Both the position numbers and the translations under genes were made by a program. The notes below the pieces were generated by a model. The model ran no database searches, was not told where the DNA came from, and was given only the letters and a program-made list of their open reading frames with translations. This document shows, piece after piece, positions 27,093-34,646 of a DNA stretch of 64,000 nucleotides. Every line of letters begins with the position of its first letter. Positions within the stretch are counted from its first letter, which is position 1. Source of the stretch: an uncultured Thermodesulfobacterium sp. (GTDB taxonomy: Bacteria; Desulfobacterota; Thermodesulfobacteria; Thermodesulfobacteriales; Thermodesulfobacteriaceae); contig CALLJG010000007.1 of assembly GCA_938091335.1 (NCBI GenBank), forward strand, positions 1 to 64,000. The letters are read 5' to 3'.

Positions 27093-28790
27093 TTACAAGA
27101 CCTTTACCCTTTTTATCTCCCTTCCGGTAGTATCAAGAATATGAACTGCACAGGCAATACATGGGTCAAAGGAGTGAATAGTTCTTAAAACTTCTAATGG
27201 TTTTTTAGGATCAACAATAGGATTATCAATTAAACTTGCTTCATAAGGACCCATTTTACCTTTACTACATCTTGGACTCACATTCCAAGTAGAAGGAACT
27301 ACACACTGATAATTCTTAATCTTTCCTTTTTCAATTACTACCCAATGAGATAAAGTTCCTCTAGGTGCTTCATGAAATCCAAATCCCTTAATCTCTCCGG
27401 TAGGGAAAGTAGGCTTATTCCAAATCGCTAAATCTCCTTTTGCAATATTTGCTTCTAAAAGATCAAGGTGTTTTAAAGCAAGATCACAAAGAACAGATGC
27501 TCTAATTGCTCTTGCCAAATGTCTTCCAATAGTGGAATGTAAATCATCTACTGTAAGAGTAACACCAAGAGCTTTTGCCTTTTCAATAGAATAATTTAAC
27601 CATTTCATTGTAAGCTCATGTTTAGAAGCAATACCCATTAACACTTGAGCAAGAGGACCAACTTGCATAGGTTCACCTTTAAATCTTGGAGCCTTAGACC
27701 AGCTATATTTTCCAGTAGGATTAAAATCTGTATAATTGGGAACTGTTTCTCCTTCCCATGGATGCCTTGGTCCTGTATCTTTATACCAAGAATGAATAAC
27801 ATCTTCAGTTACATTATCTCTAAAGTATGGATCATTAAAGCTCTTAATAGGTGTATAGGTTTTTAAATCTCCATTAAATATGGTTCCACCAGGTAAATCA
27901 AATTGAGTCCCTTTAGTATCAAGAGGCATATCAGGAACAGCTAAATAATTGGTAACACCTTTCCCAATTTTAACCCAATCTTTATAAAGACACCCTACAG
28001 CTATAACATCATTAAGATATACTTTCTGAATAAAATCTTTTACTTGCAATAATACCTCTCGAGCAAGATCTAATCTTTCTTTATTTAAAGCTGCTTGTTC
28101 ATTTGGATCAATAGCTAATGCTATTCCACCAACTGCTAAAGTTTGAATACTAGGTGTTTTTGCTCCAAAAATAGCAACTGCTTTATTAGGTAAAAATTGA
28201 TATTCAAGAGCAGCAAGATAATGAGCCACTGCCATTAAATTAGCCTCAGGAGGAAGCTTCATTTGAGGATGACCCCAATAACCATTAGTAAAAGGACCTA
28301 TTTGTCCACTCTCTACAAAGGCTTTTAATTTATCTTGAACAGCCTTAAACCAAGTTTCACTATTCCCCTCCCAATCAGATAATTTTTGAGCAAGTTCTGC
28401 TGTTTTCTTAGGATCAGCTTTTAAAGCTGATACAATATCAACCCAGTCAAGAGCAGAAAGATGATAAAAATGAACTAAATGATCATGAATCCCGTGAGCT
28501 GCTATAATAATATTTCTAACTAATTGAGCATTAAGAGGAATTTCCATTCCTAAAGCATTTTCTACTGCTCTTACAGAAGTTATAGCATGAACAGTGGTAC
28601 AGACATTGCAAATTCTTTGAGTAATTAACCACGCATCCCTTGGATCCCTTCCTTTCAAAATAACCTCAAATCCCCTCCACATTTGTGAAGAAGACCAAGC
28701 ATTTACTACTTTTCCACCATCTACTTCCACATCTATTCTTAAGTGACCTTCAATTCTTGTTATTGGATCAACTGTTATTTTCTTACCCAT
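27093..28790 (-). CDS. hynA: [NiFe] hydrogenase large subunit
   Basis: Carries the Ni-Fe active site for H2 uptake. Of the four ligand cysteines, Cys61 and Cys64 are in RICNVCTTVH and Cys544 and Cys547 are in DPCIACAVH. The position normally Gly in RxCGxC is Asn here. After His550 there is a 15-residue tail, which a maturation endoprotease must remove. The length of 565 residues fits group 1 periplasmic enzymes. It follows the small subunit by 31 bp with a GGAGG ribosome site and pairs with hypC/hypD next door. No cytochrome subunit is encoded here, so soluble periplasmic operation through c-type cytochromes is plausible. Confidence 0.94.
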   Translation of the reverse strand: MGKKITVDPITRIEGHLRIDVEVDGGKVVNAWSSSQMWRGFEVILKGRDPRDAWLITQRICNVCTTVHAITSVRAVENALGMEIPLNAQLVRNIIIAAHGIHDHLVHFYHLSALDWVDIVSALKADPKKTAELAQKLSDWEGNSETWFKAVQDKLKAFVESGQIGPFTNGYWGHPQMKLPPEANLMAVAHYLAALEYQFLPNKAVAIFGAKTPSIQTLAVGGIALAIDPNEQAALNKERLDLAREVLLQVKDFIQKVYLNDVIAVGCLYKDWVKIGKGVTNYLAVPDMPLDTKGTQFDLPGGTIFNGDLKTYTPIKSFNDPYFRDNVTEDVIHSWYKDTGPRHPWEGETVPNYTDFNPTGKYSWSKAPRFKGEPMQVGPLAQVLMGIASKHELTMKWLNYSIEKAKALGVTLTVDDLHSTIGRHLARAIRASVLCDLALKHLDLLEANIAKGDLAIWNKPTFPTGEIKGFGFHEAPRGTLSHWVVIEKGKIKNYQCVVPSTWNVSPRCSKGKMGPYEASLIDNPIVDPKKPLEVLRTIHSFDPCIACAVHILDTTGREIKRVKVL

Positions 28791-28821
28791 AGCTAACCTC
28801 CTTTATTTAAAATTTTTATTA

Positions 28822-29739
28822 TTATCCTAAAGACTCATAAAATGGACTCATATTATCCCAAAAATTAGGTTCAGTACAACCAATACAGGGGTGACCTGAA
28901 CCCACAGGCCAAGTTCCTACATCACAAAATCTAATCACAGGACAATTAGCATAGGTAACAGGACCTTTACACCCTAATTTATATACACAATATCCTTTTC
29001 TATGCCCTTCATCTCCAAAAGCATTTGCAAATCTTCCTTCATCAAAATGGGCTCTTCTCTCACAATGATCATGAATTAGTCTTCCATAAGCAAATTTAGG
29101 TCTCCTCAAATTGTCAAGCTCAGGAAGTTTACCAAAAGTCAAAATATAACTTACTGTAGCTAAGAAATTATAAGGATTGGGTGGGCATCCTGGAATATTT
29201 ATAACTTTATCTTTACCAATCACTTCCCCAATTCCTACTGCACCTGTTGGATTAGGAGCTGCTGCCTGAACCCCTCCAAAAGAAGCACAAGTTCCAATAG
29301 CAATAGTCAACATAGCATCCTTAGTAACCTCTTTTAAAATCTGAATCGCTGGTTTACCTGCAATTTTACAATAAATTCCTCCATCTTTTGTAGAAACTGC
29401 CCCTTCCACTACACATATATATTTTCCTTTATATTTTTCCATAGTCTGATGAAGGACCTCTTCAGCTTGCTTTCCTGCTGCAGCCATTAAAGTTTCATGA
29501 TACTCTAAATTAATAATGTCTAACACTAATCTTCCAATAGGTGGATGCGAAGCTCTTAAAAGAGATTCAGTACATCCAGTACACTCCATAAAATGAAGCC
29601 ATATCACTGTGGGTTTGGGACCTTTTTTCATTGCTGCTTCTACTTTTTCTACCATAGAATAAGGTAAACCCATAGTAGCTGTTACAATAGTACATATTTT
29701 AAGAAAATCACGCCTACTTAATTCTTTTAAATAGAGCAT
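28822..29739 (-). CDS. hynB: [NiFe] hydrogenase small subunit with Tat signal
   Basis: Iron-sulfur electron-transfer subunit. The twin-arginine motif SRRDFLK is at residues 8-14, so the folded heterodimer should be exported. Cluster ligands are visible in CTGCTES, GCPPNPYN, the His/Cys region DHCERRAHFDEGRF and the final CPVIRFCD/CIGCTEPNFWD. There is no C-terminal membrane anchor, which suggests a soluble periplasmic protein. Length of 305 residues is normal for group 1. First gene of the hydrogenase transcript, with palindromic DNA just upstream. Confidence 0.95.
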   Translation of the reverse strand: MLYLKELSRRDFLKICTIVTATMGLPYSMVEKVEAAMKKGPKPTVIWLHFMECTGCTESLLRASHPPIGRLVLDIINLEYHETLMAAAGKQAEEVLHQTMEKYKGKYICVVEGAVSTKDGGIYCKIAGKPAIQILKEVTKDAMLTIAIGTCASFGGVQAAAPNPTGAVGIGEVIGKDKVINIPGCPPNPYNFLATVSYILTFGKLPELDNLRRPKFAYGRLIHDHCERRAHFDEGRFANAFGDEGHRKGYCVYKLGCKGPVTYANCPVIRFCDVGTWPVGSGHPCIGCTEPNFWDNMSPFYESLG

Positions 29740-29753
29740 AGTTAACCTCCTTT

Positions 29754-29778
29754 AATATTATATAATATTAATATTATA
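29754..29778. promoter_or_regulatory. Overlapping palindromes upstream of the hydrogenase
   Basis: AATATTATATAATATT (29754-29769) and TATAATATTAATATTATA (29761-29778) are both perfect palindromes and overlap, 15-40 bp before the hynB start. Several TATAAT-like sequences fall inside, so the site could be an operator over the promoter. In such AT-rich DNA chance symmetry is possible. Confidence 0.35.
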
Positions 29779-29893
29779 TTATTTAATTATGTGAAAAAGA
29801 CAAGAGTAAATTAGAATTGAATTTTTTAATTTTGGTTTAATTTAAAAAATTTTTAAAATTATTTTTTTTCTTATAAATTTTTTTTAAATTTTT

Positions 29894-31867
29894 TTAAAAA
29901 TTTTTTAAAGATGAAAAATCAATTCCTACATAGTAAAGGTAACTTAAAAAGAATCTTTCAAACCATTCTTGATAAGCTCTTCTTTTGTCTTTAGAAAATT
30001 TAGCAACCCATTTTTGAATTTGAAGCTCTTCTGCCAATGTATAAAAGATGTCTATAGCTCTTTCTCCTTCTAATGGTTTAGGTATAGAATTTGCTTTTAT
30101 ATTATAAAGAGCTATATTTTTATAGATCTCTTTAGTTTTTTCTTCAAAATCATTGGGGTCAATTTCATAAATGGAATAAAGGGAACTAAGAATGTTTTCA
30201 GCCCAACCTCTATGAAACCTACAAAAACCAGCATTAGAAATAGCAAGTTCTTTAATAGCTCTTTCATAAACAACTTTTACAAAATCTTCTGGTTCAGTAA
30301 AAACTAATCCATATTCAGTCCAATATTTACCAGATACAAAAATAGGAATAAAAAATCCAAGAGTCCAATAAAAATTAGGAGTCATATATCCTTCTTCTCC
30401 ATAAGGTTGATATAAAATAATATCTTCAAAGGAAACTCCAACATTTTCTATTCTTTCTTCAAATCTTTCATTTAGAATTTTAATAGCTTTTCTTAAACCC
30501 TTTTTTGCTATGTTTTCTAAAACCCAAGTTTTTTTATTAAGAAGATTATAGATAATTTCGATAGCTAAAGCTCCATTTTTTTTCCATTTTTCAGGATTCA
30601 GAATTAGAGGATCAAGATTAGGAAAAGATGAAATTCCTATTTCTTCGGGCATTAATAGACCTTTGGTTACTGCTTCCAAAAGAAAAGAAATTATGTGTCC
30701 TGTGGTTATAGCATCAAGTCCTGCATTATCTATTATTTCAACTATTTTAGAAGCTATTTCTAGATCAAAAATACCTATTAAAGGTCCTACTCCTTGAAAT
30801 GGTTCATAATCTACTTTTTTTCTTTTCCAGATTTTTTTACAGACAACTGGGCAGGGTTCACCGCAAGTTTTCCAGCTTCTTGTTTTTATAAAGGTTTCTT
30901 CTTTAAAAGGTTCCCAGTAATTTTTTAAAGTTATTTCAGAAATTTTTTTCCTTATTTCTTTTTTTAAATAAATACTATTATATCCAAATGTAGGAAGCCA
31001 TTCTTTATAAAAAGGATAATTACAGCCAAAAGTTCCACCAGCTCCTATTTTAGGATCAAAACGATATTTGGTAGTTGCCATATTCACTGCACTGATAAAA
31101 TCTCTCCCTGTTAAATTTTTAAAAAACTCATTAAATTTTTTTAAATCTCTTATTTTTTCTGGAACTTTTGATTTTATTTTTCCACCTACAATAATACCTG
31201 CTACATTATGAGCTTGAGCTAAAATTGAACCTGCTCCTGCTCTTCCTGCAAAATCTTCACTTCCAATAACTAAATCCTTTATCCTTGGATTTACATCTAT
31301 AGAAACAAGCGTACCAAATCGTGTTTCCCAAGCTCCAGGACCTACTACTATTGATCTTGCATCGTTTTTTAAAAAAAATTCATAATAAATATCAAGAAGC
31401 CACTTAGTTAATGCATAAGCACCAAAATAATTCCCATAACCTTTATAAATTTTGTCAAGATTTTCTTTTGAGATTTTTTCAAACCTTATCTTAACCTCTT
31501 TTTCTCCCTCTATAAAAATTAAAACTGGCTCATCACTTTTACCTAAAATAACAATTCCATTTACCCCAGAACTTATAAACTTATACGCTGCACCCCCTAA
31601 TTCAGAAACATGAAGCCCTAAAGTCTCAGGACTTCTAAAAACTGCAACTAATCTATGAGTCCCAAAAATCTTTCCTCCTGCAAAAGGACCAGTTCCAATA
31701 AATAAAACATTTTTAAAATCAAAAACGTCATACTTCCAACTTTCAAACTCTTCTAAATGAATTTTTAATCCAATCTCAATAGGACCTAAATAAGGAGGAA
31801 TAGAATATTCTTTTATTTCCCCTTTTAAAAATGATACATCAATAAAATAAACTTTGTATTCAAACAT
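29894..31867 (-). CDS. Tungsten-type aldehyde:ferredoxin oxidoreductase family enzyme
   Basis: 657 residues, the full length of AOR-family enzymes, which oxidise aldehydes with a tungstopterin and a [4Fe-4S] cluster. N-terminal RLVAVFRSPETLGLHVSE-type and ELGGAAYKFISSGVNGIVI regions and the pterin-binding stretches are present. The cluster cysteines are in CGEPCPVVC and a later Cys in GFCRFHRG. The spacing is CxxxCxxxC rather than CxxCxxxC as in Pyrococcus AOR, so it may belong to a divergent subfamily. It probably uses ferredoxin; the aldehyde is unknown. Divergent from arsR with 160 bp between. Confidence 0.85.
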   Translation of the reverse strand: MFEYKVYFIDVSFLKGEIKEYSIPPYLGPIEIGLKIHLEEFESWKYDVFDFKNVLFIGTGPFAGGKIFGTHRLVAVFRSPETLGLHVSELGGAAYKFISSGVNGIVILGKSDEPVLIFIEGEKEVKIRFEKISKENLDKIYKGYGNYFGAYALTKWLLDIYYEFFLKNDARSIVVGPGAWETRFGTLVSIDVNPRIKDLVIGSEDFAGRAGAGSILAQAHNVAGIIVGGKIKSKVPEKIRDLKKFNEFFKNLTGRDFISAVNMATTKYRFDPKIGAGGTFGCNYPFYKEWLPTFGYNSIYLKKEIRKKISEITLKNYWEPFKEETFIKTRSWKTCGEPCPVVCKKIWKRKKVDYEPFQGVGPLIGIFDLEIASKIVEIIDNAGLDAITTGHIISFLLEAVTKGLLMPEEIGISSFPNLDPLILNPEKWKKNGALAIEIIYNLLNKKTWVLENIAKKGLRKAIKILNERFEERIENVGVSFEDIILYQPYGEEGYMTPNFYWTLGFFIPIFVSGKYWTEYGLVFTEPEDFVKVVYERAIKELAISNAGFCRFHRGWAENILSSLYSIYEIDPNDFEEKTKEIYKNIALYNIKANSIPKPLEGERAIDIFYTLAEELQIQKWVAKFSKDKRRAYQEWFERFFLSYLYYVGIDFSSLKNF

Positions 31868-31993
31868 AAAAAGCTTCCAAAAAACACAACTTTACCAAAT
31901 TTAACATAAAAAAGCTAAAAATCTACTAATAACTTATTAAAAAATTATATAAAAAATTTTATATTTTTTAAAAATATTTTTTTAAAAAAAATC

Positions 31994-32021
31994 TTGACAT
32001 TTATAAAAAATTTTTTATATT
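31994..32021 (+). promoter_or_regulatory. arsR promoter with embedded palindromic operator
   Basis: TTGACA and TATATT are 16 nt apart and end about 10 bp before the arsR ATG, giving a nearly leaderless mRNA. The 18-bp perfect palindrome TATAAAAAATTTTTTATA (32002-32019) fills the spacer and half of the -10, a typical placement for an ArsR-type repressor. A near copy, TATAAAAAATTTTATA, lies about 55 bp upstream. Confidence 0.6.
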
Positions 32022-32030
32022 TTTTATTTT

Positions 32031-32327
32031 ATGCAGGAATTAGTAAAAATTTTTAAAGCGCTTTCTGATGAAACAAGATTAAAAATATTAAAAATTTTAG
32101 AAAAAGGAGAAGTGTGTGTTTGTGATTTAGTTGTATTTTTAAAGACCTCTCAACCTAAAGTATCTTTTCATTTAAATATTTTAAGACAAGCTAAATTAGT
32201 AAAAACAAGAAAAGAGGGTTCTCGTATCTTTTATTTTCTTAATGATGAAGATCTTTTTAAAAGATTTTTAATTTTATCAGTGCTTGAGAAAATGAAATCA
32301 GAAGATATTTTTCAAAAAAAGAGTTAA
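32031..32327 (+). CDS. ArsR/SmtB-family metalloregulator
   Basis: 98-residue winged-helix repressor. ALSDETRLKILKIL at the start and KTSQPKVSFHLNILRQAKLV form the helix-turn-helix. Cys29 and Cys31 in CVCDL match the arsenite-sensing motif of ArsR, so it probably senses a thiophilic metal or metalloid. It leads an operon with a permease, a thioredoxin-like protein and an FmdE-like protein, and probably represses it through the palindrome in its promoter. Confidence 0.9.
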   Translation: MQELVKIFKALSDETRLKILKILEKGEVCVCDLVVFLKTSQPKVSFHLNILRQAKLVKTRKEGSRIFYFLNDEDLFKRFLILSVLEKMKSEDIFQKKS

Positions 32328-32342
32328 AGGAGGTAAGATCAA

Positions 32343-33389
32343 ATGTTTTTTAAAGAGTTGTTAATGGCAGGAGTATTTGCATTAGAGGATTATATTGCTA
32401 AACATGTTATTACTTGTCTTATTCCTGCTTTTTTATTGGCTGGTGCTATGGTAACTTTTATTAGCAAGGAGGTAATTCTTAGATATTTGGGGTCTGAGGC
32501 TAATAAATTTAAGTCTTTTTCTTTAGCAAGCTTATCCAGTTTTTTGTTAGCTGCTTGTTCTTGTACAGTAATTCCTGTAGCAAGTGGGCTTTATTATGTT
32601 GGAGCAAGTGTTGGAGCAGCTTTTATTATCCTTTGGGTTGCTCCTGCAGCTAATATCTTAGCCCTTATTTATACAGGTGCTATTTTAGGATCTAAAATGG
32701 TGTTAGCAAGAATAGTAGCTGCCATATTAATGGCTTTTATTGTTGGTTTTGTAATGGTCTTATTTTTTGAAAGAACTGCTAAAAAACCTTTATTAATTAC
32801 TGAATATAAAAAGGGGTCTATTATTCCTAAGAACTATTTAATTTTGATAATTTTGATACTTATTTCTTTACTTGCACCTAACTATTTAGTAAGAAGTGGA
32901 CCTTATTGGTATAAAGTAGTAGTTTGGGCTTTCTTTACTTTAATAATGGCTCTTTATGCTTTTATCAATATTCCTAAAGATAAAATGAAAGATTGGCTCA
33001 GAGAGACATGGTGGTTTGTAAAGCTTATTTTTCCTCTTCTTTTAATTGGAGTTTTTGTAGTAGGAATAATAGGAAAAATTTTACCTGAAATGTGGATAAG
33101 ATCTTATCTAGGTGGTAAAAGTTTATCAGCTTCCTTTTTAGCAACTCTTATAGGTGCCGTTAGTTATTTTGCTACCATGACTGAGGCTCCTTTTGTAGAT
33201 ACTCTTATGAAATTAGGTATGGGTAAAGGACCAGCTTTAGCTTTATTATTAACAGGACCTGGGATAAGTCTACCTAATTGGTTAGCTGTAGCTAGGGTTT
33301 TTGGAATTAAAAAAGCATTGGTGTATATTCCAACTATAATAATTTTAGGAACTTTAGTAGGCTGGTTTTTTGGAAATTTTATATTTTAA
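32343..33389 (+). CDS. ArsP/SO_0444-type permease
   Basis: Membrane permease of the DUF318 (COG0701) family with about eight to ten helices over 348 residues. Members export organoarsenicals or metals. ACSCTVIPVASGLYYVG includes a CSC pair that could bind metal, and PAANILALIYTG is a conserved family stretch. An AAAGGAGG ribosome site and 15-bp gap link it to arsR. The exact cargo is unknown. Confidence 0.85.
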   Translation: MFFKELLMAGVFALEDYIAKHVITCLIPAFLLAGAMVTFISKEVILRYLGSEANKFKSFSLASLSSFLLAACSCTVIPVASGLYYVGASVGAAFIILWVAPAANILALIYTGAILGSKMVLARIVAAILMAFIVGFVMVLFFERTAKKPLLITEYKKGSIIPKNYLILIILILISLLAPNYLVRSGPYWYKVVVWAFFTLIMALYAFINIPKDKMKDWLRETWWFVKLIFPLLLIGVFVVGIIGKILPEMWIRSYLGGKSLSASFLATLIGAVSYFATMTEAPFVDTLMKLGMGKGPALALLLTGPGISLPNWLAVARVFGIKKALVYIPTIIILGTLVGWFFGNFIF

Positions 33390-33419
33390 TTTAAATAAAT
33401 AAATAGGAGGTGAAGCTCT

Positions 33420-33668
33420 ATGAAGATAGTAATAGCGGGACCAGGATGTCCAAGATGTATAACTACAGAAAATAATGTTAAAAAAGCCTGTGAGGAATTA
33501 GGAATTACTGCAGAAATTACTCATGTTTATGATATAAAAGAATTTCCAAAATTAGGAGTAGTATTTACACCTGCTGTAATAATTAATGGAGAGGTCGTAT
33601 TTTCTGGAAAAGTACCTACTGTGGAAGAGATAAAAGATTTCTTATTAAAAATAACTGGTCAAAAATAA
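33420..33668 (+). CDS. Small thioredoxin-like redox-active disulfide protein
   Basis: 82-residue thioredoxin-fold protein. The active-site CxxC is Cys10 and Cys13 in GPGCPRC, and the cis-proline region is VVFTPAVIINGEVVFSGK. It matches the redox-active disulfide protein 2 type often found with COG0701 permeases. AGGAGGTG precedes the ATG. It may supply or remove electrons from the permease cysteines or reduce the metal species. Confidence 0.88.
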   Translation: MKIVIAGPGCPRCITTENNVKKACEELGITAEITHVYDIKEFPKLGVVFTPAVIINGEVVFSGKVPTVEEIKDFLLKITGQK

Positions 33669-33716
33669 AAATTAAATTTAGAGTCAATTAATTAAAACTA
33701 ATTGAGAGAGAATTTT

Positions 33717-34457
33717 ATGCTTAAAATATTAAAAAAAATATGTTTTTTAGTTATTTTAATTCTTTTGAGCTTTTTATCTTATTCAAAGCTCAAAGCTTGT
33801 GATAGTTTTTCTTCAGATTGGTATTATCCAGAATGGATAGTTAAGGCTAAATATAATACTCCAATAAAAGTTCTTGATACTGAAAGTGCTTTAGGAAGAT
33901 ATGCACTTAAACCTAAAGAAATAGGACTTAAAGATTTAGTAAAATTTCATGGCCACCTTTGTGATGGACTAGTTATTGCATACATAGAAATTAAGGAAGT
34001 ACTCAATTTATTATTTCCAGATGGAATAGTTGACAGAACTGATTTAAGAGCTGTATCAAAAAATGGACCTTGTTGGATAGATGCAGTAATGTATATGACT
34101 GGTGCAAGAATAAATTTTAAAACTCTAAGAGTGGATAATTCTATAGGAGATGGATTTATAATTCAAAAAATATCTACTGGAGAAGCCTATTCAGTTCATT
34201 TAAAACCTGGGGTTTTTCCAAAAGAAATGAGTGAACTTGAAGCCAAAATAAAAAAATTCAGATTTGAAAATAAACCAGTGTCTCCTGAAGATATAGATAC
34301 ACTTGAAAAAATGGCAGAACAATTGATAAAAAAACTTTTAAATACCCCCCCTTCTGAAATTTTAGAAATTAAAAAATTAGAAAATTATCAATTTATTTCT
34401 ATAGATCTTTTTGGAGAACGCACAGACATTTTAAACAAAAATATACCAAGAAAATAA
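33717..34457 (+). CDS. Exported FmdE-like protein
   Basis: FmdE is named for formylmethanofuran dehydrogenase subunit E; many bacterial members are not part of that enzyme. The core KFHGHLCDGLVIAY (HGHxC) and GPCWIDAVMYMTGA are visible. The ORF track starts at TTG; the ATG at 33717 starts a clean signal peptide (MLKILKKICFLVILILLSF), so the protein is exported. The distance from the thioredoxin gene is about 50 bp. The same frame stays open for 62 codons past the stop and encodes hydrophobic sequence. Function unknown; probably binds a metal and a substrate outside the membrane. Confidence 0.78.
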   Translation: MLKILKKICFLVILILLSFLSYSKLKACDSFSSDWYYPEWIVKAKYNTPIKVLDTESALGRYALKPKEIGLKDLVKFHGHLCDGLVIAYIEIKEVLNLLFPDGIVDRTDLRAVSKNGPCWIDAVMYMTGARINFKTLRVDNSIGDGFIIQKISTGEAYSVHLKPGVFPKEMSELEAKIKKFRFENKPVSPEDIDTLEKMAEQLIKKLLNTPPSEILEIKKLENYQFISIDLFGERTDILNKNIPRK

Positions 34458-34463
34458 AGTACT

Positions 34464-34646
34464 TTTGGATTTGCAAAAAAAGTAGTCTTTACTTTGCTTA
34501 TAGGCTTTTTAAACTTATTAAAAGGAAAAAGAAAATTTAAAGTGGCTTGGTTTTTTGGGAGATTTTTAAAATTGTTTTTTTTCTTACTATTGCTATATTT
34601 ATATATTAAATGGTATATAAAAAATTTCTTTTTTGTGTTTGCTCAT
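34464..34646 (+). other. Open hydrophobic reading frame after the FmdE-like stop
   Basis: A stop-free stretch of 61 codons in the FmdE frame, ending CAT TAA, reads FAKKVVFTLLIGFLNLL then a second hydrophobic segment LKLFFFLLLLYLYIKW. There is no good start codon with a ribosome site. It overlaps the ftsK start. It may be a decayed small membrane protein or chance in AT-rich DNA. Confidence 0.2.

Noticed and set aside
28596-28622. Possible selenocysteine ([NiFeSe]) hydrogenase
   Set aside because: Both C-terminal ligand positions are ordinary Cys codons (DPCIACAVH) and no in-frame TGA occurs.
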